DNA from: RYN-230 sp963720645
GTDB taxonomy: Bacteria; Actinomycetota; Actinomycetes; Streptosporangiales; Streptosporangiaceae
Reading direction: 5' to 3'
Length of the DNA stretch: 64,000 nucleotides
Assembly (NCBI GenBank): GCA_963720645.1
Contig: CAVRFX010000016.1
Coordinates: 186,001-250,000 of the forward strand
A program made the translations under genes and the position numbers. The stretch's first letter is position 1. Each line of letters opens with the position of its first letter. Positions 1 to 8,122 of the stretch are shown one piece after another. Under the pieces are notes generated by a model. It was not told the DNA's origin. It saw only the letters and a list, made by a program, of their open reading frames with translations, and searched no databases.

Positions 1-1
1 G

Positions 2-130
2 GAACTGATCGACCTGTGCCTCACCGAGCTCGCCGAGTTCACCGGACCGGACGCCGAGCAGGAAGACGACATCACGCTGGTGTGCGTGGAACGGCGCATG
101 TCCGCCCGGTACGCGGGAGGTGCCCGATGA
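2..130 (+). CDS. SpoIIE-type PP2C phosphatase, C-terminal end (partial)
   Basis: Only the last 42 codons are in the window; the gene begins upstream of base 1. The reading frame ends with the motif EDDITLVCVER, the usual C-terminal strand of SpoIIE/RsbU PP2C phosphatases, in which the paired acidic residues bind a catalytic metal. The stop TGA overlaps the ATG of the next gene (ATGA), so the two are translationally coupled. Family knowledge: such phosphatases dephosphorylate STAS anti-anti-sigma proteins. The anti-sigma kinase and two STAS genes directly downstream fit that role. Identity is from a short stretch plus context. Confidence 0.72.
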   Translation, partial: ELIDLCLTELAEFTGPDAEQEDDITLVCVERRMSARYAGGAR

Positions 131-633
131 CCTCCGTGGCCCGGCCCGCACCCCGGCGGCTCGCGGCGTTCGCGGTGGCCAGCGAGCCGGGCAACGAGCG
201 CCTGGCGCTGGCCCGGGTCGCCGAGGCCGTGGCGGCCAGCGGGCTGCCGCCGGCCCGGCTGGAAAAGCTGAAGACGGCCGTGGCCGAGGCCACCATGAAC
301 GCGATCGAGCACGGCAACCGGGGCCGCGCGGAGACCCCGGTGGATGTCGAGGTCTTCCAGGAAGGCGACGACATCATCGTGACCGTCACCGACCTCGGGG
401 GAGAGCACGCGCCGGCCGGGCCCGTGGAGGAACCGGACCTGGCGCTGAAGCTGGACGGTGAGCAGCGGGCCCGCGGGTGGGGGCTGTTCCTCATCCGGAA
501 CATGGTGGACGCCATGCAGGTGCGCACGGACGGCCAGCGGCACACCATCCAGCTCACCATGCGGGCCGGTGGCGGCGCCCCGGTCCCGCGCGCCGGTGGA
601 CCCGAAGGAGGCGGCGATGAAGAAGACGTGTGA
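127..633 (+). CDS. RsbW-like anti-sigma factor (HATPase_c serine kinase)
   Basis: 168 residues, single GHKL ATPase domain. The N box is seen as EATMNAIEHGN (about residues 55-65), the G1 region as DLGG, and the G2/lid as RGWGLFLIRNMVD near residue 118. Proteins of this family bind a sigma factor and phosphorylate a serine on their STAS antagonist. ATG at 127 is preferred over an upstream in-frame codon at 16 because it overlaps the stop of the phosphatase gene (ATGA) and the extra N-terminus would be Arg-rich noise. It overlaps the next STAS gene by 17 bases, indicating one operon. No sigma factor gene lies in the window, so the target is unknown. Confidence 0.88.
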   Translation: MTSVARPAPRRLAAFAVASEPGNERLALARVAEAVAASGLPPARLEKLKTAVAEATMNAIEHGNRGRAETPVDVEVFQEGDDIIVTVTDLGGEHAPAGPVEEPDLALKLDGEQRARGWGLFLIRNMVDAMQVRTDGQRHTIQLTMRAGGGAPVPRAGGPEGGGDEEDV

Positions 634-979
634 GGCAGCCGTGCACGCGGTGGGCGGCGCGGCCGTCATCGAGCTGGCCGGTGAGGTGGACGGGGGCGCG
701 GCGGGCGTCCTGAACGCGGCCTACGAGCAGGCGGTGGGCAGCGGGGAGCCGGGCACCGTGGTCCTCGACTTCGCCCGGGTCGGTTACATCAACTCGACCG
801 GGATCGCGCTGATCGTGAGCGTGCTCGCCCGGGCCAGGGCCGAGCGGCGCACGGTGGTCGCGAGCGGCCTGTCCGAGCACTACCGGGAGATCTTCGACAT
901 CACCCGGCTGTCGGATTTCATCGAGGTCTTCGGGGACCTCGACGCGGCGGTGAGCCAGCTGGCCGGACCGGCCGCCTGA
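617..979 (+). CDS. STAS-domain anti-anti-sigma factor
   Basis: 120 residues, SpoIIAA/RsbV fold. The phosphorylatable serine lies in YINSTGIALIVSV (residue about 58), the standard position. ATG at 617 follows GGAGGCGGCG and lies inside the end of the anti-sigma gene, so the pair is coupled. Expected cycle (family knowledge): the dephosphorylated form sequesters the anti-sigma kinase; the kinase phosphorylates the serine; the upstream SpoIIE phosphatase removes the phosphate. Confidence 0.9.
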   Translation: MKKTCEAAVHAVGGAAVIELAGEVDGGAAGVLNAAYEQAVGSGEPGTVVLDFARVGYINSTGIALIVSVLARARAERRTVVASGLSEHYREIFDITRLSDFIEVFGDLDAAVSQLAGPAA

Positions 980-1068
980 CGGCGGCGGGCGGGCACGGCC
1001 GCCCGCCAGCACGGCTGTGACGCGCAGGCGCGGGAGCGCCCTGCGGCCAAAGGGGAGGGAACACGGGA

Positions 1069-1425
1069 ATGGACGGACCGAGGGTCACGATGGACGTCCG
1101 CCGCATCGGCGGCGAGGTGGCGGTCGTGGACATCAAGGGGGAGGTCACCGCAGCCTGCGAGCCGGTCCTGATGTCGGCGTATGAGGAAGCGGGCGGCTTG
1201 CGGGCCAGCCGGCTCGTGCTCAACTTCGCCGGCCTGGAGTACATGAACAGCGGCGGCATCGGGATGCTCGTGACCTTGCTGGTCCGGGCCAACCGGCAGC
1301 GGCAGCAGCTGGCCGCGTACGGGCTCACCGACCACTACCGCGAGATCTTCGAGCTGACCCGCCTCGACGAGGCGATCACCATCTACGACGACGAAGCATC
1401 GGCGCTGGTCGGTGCGGCGACCTGA
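1069..1425 (+). CDS. Second STAS-domain anti-anti-sigma factor
   Basis: 118 residues, homologous to the STAS protein just upstream. The acceptor serine is in YMNSGGIGMLVTLL. Both share the ending DHYREIFELTRL / EHYREIFDITRL, so they look like a tandem duplication that diverged. The start ATG is preceded by AAAGGGGAGGG. The 89-base gap from the first STAS gene leaves room for its own promoter, but none is obvious. Two antagonists beside one kinase suggest either two inputs or a second kinase elsewhere. Confidence 0.88.
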   Translation: MDGPRVTMDVRRIGGEVAVVDIKGEVTAACEPVLMSAYEEAGGLRASRLVLNFAGLEYMNSGGIGMLVTLLVRANRQRQQLAAYGLTDHYREIFELTRLDEAITIYDDEASALVGAAT

Positions 1426-1435
1426 GGAGGCCGAT

Positions 1436-2230
1436 GTGACAGAGGCGACGGGGCCAGAGCGCGTGCGCTCGGCCGAGCAGATCGAGCTGAGTGTCCGCGA
1501 AGCGGGCGCCGGCGTGGCACCACGCAATGATGCCGGCCGCTGGGCGGCCAAGGTGGACCGGCTCGATGTGGTGCAGCGGGACGGCGTGCGGGGAACCAAC
1601 GTGGCCGGGCGGCGGCTGACCGGCCCGGTGCAGGGCTTCGGCAAGATGTGGCAGAAGACCTACCGCCTGGCCGTGGGCACGGCGGCTAGCCCGGAGCAGG
1701 CCATCACCACCTGGAAGGCCCACTTCCCCGAGTTCTGGCCGGCCGGGAACCGGTTCGCCGGCGCGCTCACTGGCATCAGCCCCGGTGATGTCGCCCTCCT
1801 CGACCTGGCCATCGGCGGCGGCGTCAAGCTCTCCACCGGCGTCTTCGTGCTCTACGCGGACGAGGAGTCGTTCACGCTGATGACCCCGCAGGGGCACATG
1901 TTCGCCGGCTGGATCACGTTTTCCGCGGAGGGCGGCCCGGACGGGACCGTGGTCCAGGCCCAGGTCCTGATGCGGGCAAACGACCCCCTCTACGAGGTGG
2001 GCATGACGTTCGGCGGCCACCGCAAGGAGGACGTGTTCTGGGCCGAGACGCTGACCGCCCTCGGCCGTTACCTCGGCGCCGCTGACCTGAGCGTGACCAC
2101 CCGCACCGTGTGCGTGGACAGCAGCCGGCAGTGGCGCAACACCAGCAATGTCTGGCACAACTCCATGGTGCGCAGCCTGCTGCAGACGCTGGCCGCCCCG
2201 GTCACGGCACTGCGCCGGCGCCGCGGCTGA
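1436..2230 (+). CDS. Conserved hypothetical protein, possible SRPBCC/DUF1990-like fold
   Basis: 264 residues; GTG at 1436 is chosen because GAGGAGG sits five bases upstream. Not confidently recognised. It is soluble with no signal peptide or membrane segment. The middle part (about residues 65-215) has alternating strands and a GHMFAGWITFSA stretch that resembles DUF1990/SRPBCC-type domains, but I am not sure of this. The C-terminus is basic (LRRRRG). It follows the second STAS gene by ten bases and so probably belongs to the partner-switching operon. Role unknown. Confidence 0.7.
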   Translation: MTEATGPERVRSAEQIELSVREAGAGVAPRNDAGRWAAKVDRLDVVQRDGVRGTNVAGRRLTGPVQGFGKMWQKTYRLAVGTAASPEQAITTWKAHFPEFWPAGNRFAGALTGISPGDVALLDLAIGGGVKLSTGVFVLYADEESFTLMTPQGHMFAGWITFSAEGGPDGTVVQAQVLMRANDPLYEVGMTFGGHRKEDVFWAETLTALGRYLGAADLSVTTRTVCVDSSRQWRNTSNVWHNSMVRSLLQTLAAPVTALRRRRG

Positions 2231-2263
2231 GCGCGCCGATGGCCGGGGGGACGAGCATGTGCG

Positions 2264-3767
2264 GTGCTGACGATGCCAGGTGACCCTGACGCCGTGGTCG
2301 TGGGCAGCGGCCCGAACGGCCTGGCGGCCGCGGTCACGCTCAGCGCCGCCGGCCTGCGCGTCCTCGTCATCGAGGGCGGCGCCACGATCGGCGGGGGCTG
2401 CCGGACCGAGGAACTTACCCTGCCGGGGTTCTGGCATGACGTCTGCTCGGCTGCGCATCCGCTCGCGGTGACCTCGCCCTTCTTCCGGCGCTTCGGCCTG
2501 GCGGCACGTGGCGTCCGGTTCGTCGGCCTCCGACGTGGTGTTCGCCCAGCCGCTGGACGGCGGCCGTGCCGCGGTCGTCACCAGGTCCCTGGACGCCACC
2601 GCCGAGCGCCTCGGCCGTGACGCCGCCGCCTACCGCCGCCTGCTGGCCCCGCTGGTCCGTGACTGCAGCACCCTCACCGACCTGCTACTGTCCCCGATCC
2701 GGCGGCCGCCGCCGCGCCTGAGCACCGGCCTGGCCAGCTTCGGGTGCCACGGCCTCAGGTCCGCCGCCGCGCTGGCCCGCCGCTTCCGCACCCCCGAGGG
2801 CCGGGCCCTGTTCGCCGGGGCCGCCGCACACGGCATGATCCCGCTCACCGCGCCGCCCACCGGCGCGGTCGGCCTCATGCTCACCGGCCTGGCCCACGCG
2901 GTGGGCTGGCCGGTCGCCGTGGGCGGCAGCGCCCGGATCACGGACGCCATGGCCGAGGCGGTCGTCGCGGCGGGCGGCACGATCGAGACCGGGCGATGGG
3001 TGCGCTCGCTCACCGAGCTGCCCCCGGCCCGGGCCGTCCTGCTCGATGTCGCGCCGCGGGCGCTGCTGTCGATCGCCGGCGACCGGCTGCCGACCAGGTA
3101 CCGGAACGCCCTGCGCCGGTTCCGCTACGGCGCCGGGGTGTGCAAGGCCGACTTCGCCTTGTCCGGCCCGGTGCCGTGGGCGAACGAAGCCTGCCGCCAG
3201 GCCGGGACGCTGCACCTCGGCGGGACGTATGAGGAAATCGCCGCGGCCGAGGCGCAGGTCGCCGCCGGGCAGCACCCGGACGCGCCGTACGTCCTGGTGA
3301 CCCAGCCCGGCGTGGCCGACCCGGGCCGGGCGCCCGCGGGCTGTCACACGCTCTGGGCGTACTGCCACGTGCCCGCCGGGTCGGCGGTGGACATGACCGG
3401 GCGGATCGAGGCGCAGATCGAGCGCTTCGCGCCCGGCTTCCGTGACCTGATCCTGGCCCGGCACACGCTGACCGCGACCGGCGAGGAAGCCAGGAACCCG
3501 AACTATGTCGGCGGGGACATCGCCGCCGGGATGCAGACTGTCCGGCAGACCGTGTTCCGCCCGGCGGCCCGGTGGAACCCGTACCGCGTCCCGGTCCCCG
3601 GCCTGTACCTGTGCTCGTCCGCCACCCCGCCGCTGCCCGGCGTGCACGGCCGGTGCGGCGAGCTGGCCGCCCTGACCGCGCTGCGTGACACGTTCGGCAT
3701 CCGCACCCCGCCGGAGCTGGGGCCGTCCGGGTCGCGTCCGGCGGTGCAGGCGGGACGGGGATCATGA
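2264..3767 (+). CDS. FAD-dependent oxidoreductase, phytoene desaturase/carotene isomerase-like (one frameshift)
   Basis: About 500 residues when reconstructed. The N-terminus carries the Rossmann dinucleotide motif VVVGSGPNGLAAAVTL. The C-terminus ends in the FAD-contacting region GLYLCSSATPPLPGVHGRCG, typical of the CrtI/RetSat/COG1233 family, which oxidises or isomerises isoprenoids and other lipids. The frame changes near base 2525; dropping one G in GTCGGCC restores GVRFVASDVVFAQPLDGG, the expected family sequence. I read this as a one-base insertion, not decay. Start is GTG 2264 (GGGGGGACGAG upstream) or ATG 2273. The stop overlaps the ATG of a small membrane peptide (ATGA). No other carotenoid genes are nearby, so the substrate is unknown. 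Confidence 0.82.
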
Positions 3768-3892
3768 CGGCCGGGCCGGCGGGCCGCGCCGCCGTCACGA
3801 CCCGGCTGTCCCCCCGGGTCATCGCCGTCGTGCTGGCCGGCCTGATCGTGCCCGCTTACGCCGACGTGTGGCTGCGGGACGGTGCGCCATGA
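3764..3892 (+). CDS. Small single-pass membrane protein, 42 residues
   Basis: A small open frame that starts with the ATG overlapping the oxidoreductase stop and ends with a TGA overlapping the ATG of the next gene; both junctions are ATGA. It has a polar, Arg-containing N-terminus, a hydrophobic helix (VIAVVLAGLIVPAYADVW, residues about 20-37) and a short charged tail. The double four-base overlap in a three-gene string is the main evidence that it is translated. No family recognised. It may anchor or regulate the adjacent membrane sensors or the oxidoreductase; this is inference. Confidence 0.68.
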   Translation: MTAGPAGRAAVTTRLSPRVIAVVLAGLIVPAYADVWLRDGAP

Positions 3893-5115
3893 CCGGCGCC
3901 CCCGCCGCAGGCGGGTGGCGGCTGGCGTCTCCGGTCACCGCCCTGGTCCTGGGCGGCGCCGTCCTTGTCCTGATGGCGGCCGAGCCTCCGCTCGCTGCCC
4001 TGGCCCATCAGAGCCTCATGTCCAGTGGCGGCTCCGTGCCGCTGCCTTACTCCGCTATCTTCGCGATAGTTGGCTTCGTGGTGGCCTGGCGGAAGCCGGG
4101 CAATCCACTCGGCTGGCTGATCCTGGGGACCGCGGGCTTCTTCGCGCTGAGTGAGAACGCCAGCTTCTACGCGGTAGCCGACTTCCGGCTGCACCACGGG
4201 AGCCTGCCGCTCGGCTGGCTGGCCCTGATCACCCAGCCCGGCTGGGCACCAGGAATTGCCTCCATAGGGCTGATCGTCCTGCTGTTTCCCGACGGCCGGC
4301 TGCCGTCACCCCGCTGGCGGTGGGCGCTGTGGCCGTACATCGCGCTGGCCCTGCTCTGGACCGCCGGGGCCGTCGCTTTTACGGCGGCTGCGATCCTGGC
4401 GCACCGGACACATGTTGATGCCGGCGGAAACCTGATGGTCCTCGATCGCCCGACCGGCGGCGCCGCCTGGTGGGGCGCGGCCCAGAACCTCTTCTTCGTG
4501 GTGCTCGTCGTGAGCTGGCTCGCCTCGCTAGCGGGGCAGGCCATGAGCTACCGCCGGTCGTCGGGGGAGCGTCGCCAGCAGCTGAAGTGGCTGCTGACCG
4601 GGGCGGCCAGCTGCCTGGCCGGCGTCCTGCTCACCCTCTCGGGCAGCACCCCGGGCCGCTGGGGGGTAGTGATCTCAATCCTCGGCGCGGCGGGGCTGTT
4701 CGCTCTTCCGGTGTGCATCGGGATCGGCATCCTGAAGTACCGGCTGTTCGACATCGACCGGATCCTCAGCCGGACCGTCGCCTACGCGGTCATCACCGGG
4801 CTGCTGCTAGGCGTTTACGCCGGGCTGGTGCTGCTGGCCATGCAGGTGCTGGAGTTTGCCTCGACGTGGGCGGTGGCCGCGTCCACGCTGGCTGCGGCGG
4901 CCCTGTTCACGCCGCTGCGGCGGCGGGTACAGCGGGCCGTGGACCGCCGGTTCAACCGGGCGCGCTACGACGCCGAGCGCATGGTGGACGCGTTCGCGGC
5001 CCGGCTGCAGGATGCGGTGGATCTGGGCGCGGTTCGTGCCGACCTGCAGGCCACGGTCAGCACCTCGCTGCAGCCCGCGCACGTGTCGGTGTGGGTGCGG
5101 GAGCACCAGCCATGA
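3889..5115 (+). CDS. Multi-pass membrane sensor protein lacking an output domain (copy 1)
   Basis: 408 residues with about eight hydrophobic segments, the motif LLFPDGRLPSPRWRW near residue 135, a cytosolic YRRSSGERRQQLKWLL segment, and a final soluble stretch (RRRVQRAVDRRFNRARYDAE onward). This is the N-terminal membrane module found on many actinobacterial histidine kinases, but the chain stops where a dimerisation/kinase domain would begin, ending VSVWVREHQP. The ATG overlaps the stop of the 42-residue protein, and its own stop overlaps the ATG of a paralogue. Likely a signalling or scaffold module working through a partner; the ligand is unknown. Confidence 0.75.
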   Translation: MTGAPAAGGWRLASPVTALVLGGAVLVLMAAEPPLAALAHQSLMSSGGSVPLPYSAIFAIVGFVVAWRKPGNPLGWLILGTAGFFALSENASFYAVADFRLHHGSLPLGWLALITQPGWAPGIASIGLIVLLFPDGRLPSPRWRWALWPYIALALLWTAGAVAFTAAAILAHRTHVDAGGNLMVLDRPTGGAAWWGAAQNLFFVVLVVSWLASLAGQAMSYRRSSGERRQQLKWLLTGAASCLAGVLLTLSGSTPGRWGVVISILGAAGLFALPVCIGIGILKYRLFDIDRILSRTVAYAVITGLLLGVYAGLVLLAMQVLEFASTWAVAASTLAAAALFTPLRRRVQRAVDRRFNRARYDAERMVDAFAARLQDAVDLGAVRADLQATVSTSLQPAHVSVWVREHQP

Positions 5116-6311
5116 GCCCGCCGGGCAGCGCGCGCGGGGCCCGCCTGGCCTCGCCGCGCACCGCGTCACTCCTGGCGGCCGGCGTGCTCGTGCTGATCGC
5201 CGCGCTGCCGGTCATCGGCGCGCTGAGCCACCACCTGACGTCGGGCTCGCTGACGGCCGTGATCAGCCTGCTGGTGGTGATCCTGGTCATCGCGGCGGTG
5301 GGCCTGGTCGTGGCGCGGCATCAGCCGGGTAACGCGATCGGGTGGCTGCTGCTGGGGGCGGCGGCCTGGATCCCGCTCACGATCGCCGCCTCCGAGTACG
5401 CGACGCTGGTGTATGACTACGGCTACCGCGGTATCCCGGGGACGGGCCCGGTGGCGGTCGTCCTCGGCGGCCTGTTCACGTTCGTGATCGTCGTGTTTCC
5501 CCTGATCACCCTGGTTTTCCCGGACGGGCGGCTGCCGTCACCCGGCTGGCGGTGGGTGCTGTGGGCCTACCTGGGCCTGTGCCTCATCCTGCCGGTGAGC
5601 TATGTGGCGGCCACCGTCACGGCCGTGGCCCAGCATCACCTGGTCTACCTGGCCAGCGGTGAAGTCGCCGCGGCGGACGCCCCGCCATCCTGGACGGAGT
5701 TCGTCTTCTTCGGCACGGTCGGGCTGGGCTGGCTCAGCGCGCTCGGCCATCAGGTCGCGAGCTGGCGCCGTTCCTCGGGGGAACGGCGCCAGCAGCTCAA
5801 GTGGCTGCTGAGCGGGACCGTGGTCTGCGCGGTCCTGGGCATCTGGGCGCTGGCCACCAACTCGGCTATCTGGGAGGTGGCCATCCTCGGCCTGTGCGCC
5901 CTGCCGGCCAGCATGGGGGTGGCCATCTTGCGGTACCGGCTGTATGACATCGACCGGATCATCTCCCGGACGCTGGCCTACGCCCTGGTCACCGGGCTGC
6001 TGGTCGCGGTCTACGCCGGGCTGGTGCTGCTGGCGGAGCGGGTGCTGGGGTTCGCATCGACGTGGGCGGTGGCGGGGTCCACGCTGGTGGCGGCGGCGCT
6101 GTTCGCCCCGCTGCGGCGCCGGGTGCAGCGGGCCGTGGACCGGCGGTTCAACCGGGCGCGCTACGACGCGGACGCCGCCGTGGCCGCGTTCGCAGGCCGC
6201 CTCCAGGATGCGGTCGATCTGGATGAGGTGCGCAGTGACCTGCTGGCCGTGGTGACGGCCGCGCTGGAACCCGCGCACCTGTCCATCTGCCTGCACCGGG
6301 ACCTGCGGTGA
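5112..6311 (+). CDS. Multi-pass membrane sensor protein lacking an output domain (copy 2)
   Basis: 399 residues; a tandem paralogue of the gene before it. Shared landmarks are LVFPDGRLPSPGWRW, WRRSSGERRQQLKWLL, LRYRLYDIDRIISRTLAY and RRRVQRAVDRRFNRARYDAD, and both end in a short soluble domain (LEPAHLSICLHRDLR here). The ATG overlaps the upstream stop (ATGA). Similarity is highest over the last 150 residues, so the duplication is old in the membrane part and constrained in the cytosolic linker. It converges on a SpoIIE-type phosphatase gene 100 bases away. Confidence 0.75.
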   Translation: MSPPGSARGARLASPRTASLLAAGVLVLIAALPVIGALSHHLTSGSLTAVISLLVVILVIAAVGLVVARHQPGNAIGWLLLGAAAWIPLTIAASEYATLVYDYGYRGIPGTGPVAVVLGGLFTFVIVVFPLITLVFPDGRLPSPGWRWVLWAYLGLCLILPVSYVAATVTAVAQHHLVYLASGEVAAADAPPSWTEFVFFGTVGLGWLSALGHQVASWRRSSGERRQQLKWLLSGTVVCAVLGIWALATNSAIWEVAILGLCALPASMGVAILRYRLYDIDRIISRTLAYALVTGLLVAVYAGLVLLAERVLGFASTWAVAGSTLVAAALFAPLRRRVQRAVDRRFNRARYDADAAVAAFAGRLQDAVDLDEVRSDLLAVVTAALEPAHLSICLHRDLR

Positions 6312-6337
6312 TACCCGCCTGTTCCAGGCGTGATTCC

Positions 6338-6382
6338 GGCCAGTACGGGGGCGGCCAGCACGGGGGCGGCCAGCACGGGGGG
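6338..6382. repeat. Three tandem 15-bp repeats
   Basis: Three near-identical 15-base units (GGCCAGYACGGGGGS) at 6338-6352, 6353-6367 and 6368-6382. They lie between the convergent ends of the second sensor gene and the SpoIIE phosphatase gene. No hairpin is evident; probably slippage-prone spacer. Confidence 0.8.
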
Positions 6383-6409
6383 CAGCCGCCGCGCAGCAGG
6401 CAGCGGGCC

Positions 6410-7521
6410 TCAGGCCGCCTGCCGTCGCAGCAGCAGCATGGCCGCGTCGTCGTCCAGCGCGTGCCCGACGTGCTGCAGCACATCCTGCTGCAGCCGGTCC
6501 AGGGCGCTGTCCGGGTCCGTGGCCTCGACACAGGGCGCCCGGTCGGGCAGCGGGTAGAACTCCCCGGCCCGGTTCCGCGCCTCGCTGACCCCGTCGGTGT
6601 AGAACAGCATCTGGTCATCGGGCGCGAACGGGACCGTGATCACCTCCCTCGGCACCACCCCCAGGCTGGCCAGGCCCAGCGGCAGGCTCGGCGCGTCGGA
6701 TTCGACGAACCGGCCCGCGTGGTGGGCGATGAGCAGCGGCGGGGGATGACCGCAGCTGAGCAGCTTGATCCGGGATCCGTCCGAGCTCACCTCGGCCAGG
6801 ATCGCGGTCACGAACTGCTCGTCGCTGAGCTGGCGGGCCAGGCTGATCTCCAGCCGTTCAGCGATCATGGGCAGGCTGGCCGCCTCGTGCGCCACCTCGC
6901 GGAACGCGCCGAGGACAGTGGCGGCCGTCTTGACCGCGACCAGGCCCTTGCCCTGGACGTCGCCGATGATCAGCCGCATCCCGCTCGGGCCGGTCACCAC
7001 CTCGTAAAGGTCGCCGCCGATCCGCGCGTGCGAGGTCGCCGACATGTAGCGCACGGCCAGCCGGACACTGCGCGCCGCGTCCGGCACCGGGCCCAGCAGC
7101 ACCTGCTGTGCCACCTCGGCGATGGCGCGGACCTCAGCCAGTTCCTGCTCGCGCCGCTGCCGTACCGTGCAGGCGATCACCGCGGCCACCGTCACCCCGA
7201 GCACAGTGGCCGAGTCTCGCGCGTAGTCACCCCAGGTGCTGATGATCTGGTCGGCGGCGAGCAGCGCGTTGACGAGCGAGGGCCACCACCCCGGCGGCGA
7301 TGGTCTTGCGCAGGCCGCCGGATACCGCGGCGAAGGCCGGGACCGAGCGCCAGCAGCTGGATGCAGCCCCGAATGCGGGCCGATGACCAGGCGGCCGCCG
7401 TCACCGCGCCCATGATCAGGAAGGGCAGCACATCCAGGAGGCGCCGCACGCTGGACCGGGTAACGGGCTCCACCCCCGTGGTCCGTACCTCGTGACCAGC
7501 CGTCCGACCCCGGCTGGTCAC
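6410..7521 (-). CDS. Membrane-anchored SpoIIE-type PP2C phosphatase (frameshifted N-terminal part)
   Basis: The intact C-terminal 265 residues form a PP2C-SpoIIE domain: the metal-binding aspartates appear in IGGDLYEVV, IIGDVQGKG and GHALDDDAAMLLL. The N-terminal part lies in two other frames and reconstructs to two or more hydrophobic segments (LLDVLPFLIMGAVTAAAW and KTIAAGVVALVNALLAA) leading into a cytosolic linker. Frame changes fall near 7275 and 7340, both one-base, the second in a run of C/G. It probably dephosphorylates a STAS protein at the membrane. Convergent with the two membrane sensors. GTG 7521 is the likeliest start but is not strongly supported. Confidence 0.75.
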
Positions 7522-8122
7522 CCCCCCAACGTCATGAATGACGCCGTATGCCCCCGAAAAACCACTCTCCTGTGATCCTCGGGCACCCCGTGCCTGCGCG
7601 CTGAGCTCTGCCCGACCAGGTCTCCCGGGCAGGCTCGGCGCAGTGAGGCTACGGAAATGCTACCAGTGGTAACGACCCGTACTCGATCATGCGGTATCAG
7701 AACGTACAGGCATTTCTATTACGCTTAGTAGCCGGGTGGCTACTTCTCCTGAACAGGCTCCCCGCCCCGGGTCAGGCCGGACGTGGCCCGGCCGGCGGGG
7801 CAGGGGGGTTACGCCTCCGGAAACGGGCGCCGGGCCCGGCTGGTTCAACCCGGTTCGGTCTGCGGCGCGCCCCGCGCTCAGCCCGCCGCCTGCCCGCGCT
7901 CAGCCCGCCGCGCGCCCGCGCGCAGGCCGCCGCGCCAGGGCGGGTTCAGGGTCCGGAAAGCGGGCTGTGGCGGCATCTTGACGCGGCCGTCGCGGGCGAT
8001 GCCTGAATGAAGGCATCTTTCAACGCTTTCGACCACTTTCCATCAGATCCGAATCACCATGCCCACCTGGTCGAAGCGCGTGGACGACCTGCGAGGGACG
8101 CGGGTCAGGAAGGGGTACCGCC
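7522..8122. other. Non-coding interval upstream of the GH59 gene
   Basis: 600 bases between a divergent phosphatase gene and the GH59 gene. 7640-7735 is AT-richer than its surroundings and includes a perfect 11-base palindrome TACCAGTGGTA (about 7661-7671), a plausible regulator site. 7865-7935 is a low-complexity GC-rich stretch with repeated CGCTCAGCCCGCCG. The open frames here have no protein-like composition. A ribosome site, GGAAGGGG, precedes the GH59 start. Confidence 0.5.

Noticed and set aside
1376..2599. 407-codon minus-strand open frame
   Set aside because: Antisense to the 264-residue conserved protein; no ribosome site and no protein-like motifs.
6308..7495. 395-codon plus-strand open frame
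   Set aside because: Antisense to the SpoIIE phosphatase, whose metal-binding motifs are clear.
8020..8045. LacI operator (AACGCTTTCG) ahead of the GH59 gene
   Set aside because: Only a loose half-site; the arms are not palindromic and the LacI gene is 8 kb away.
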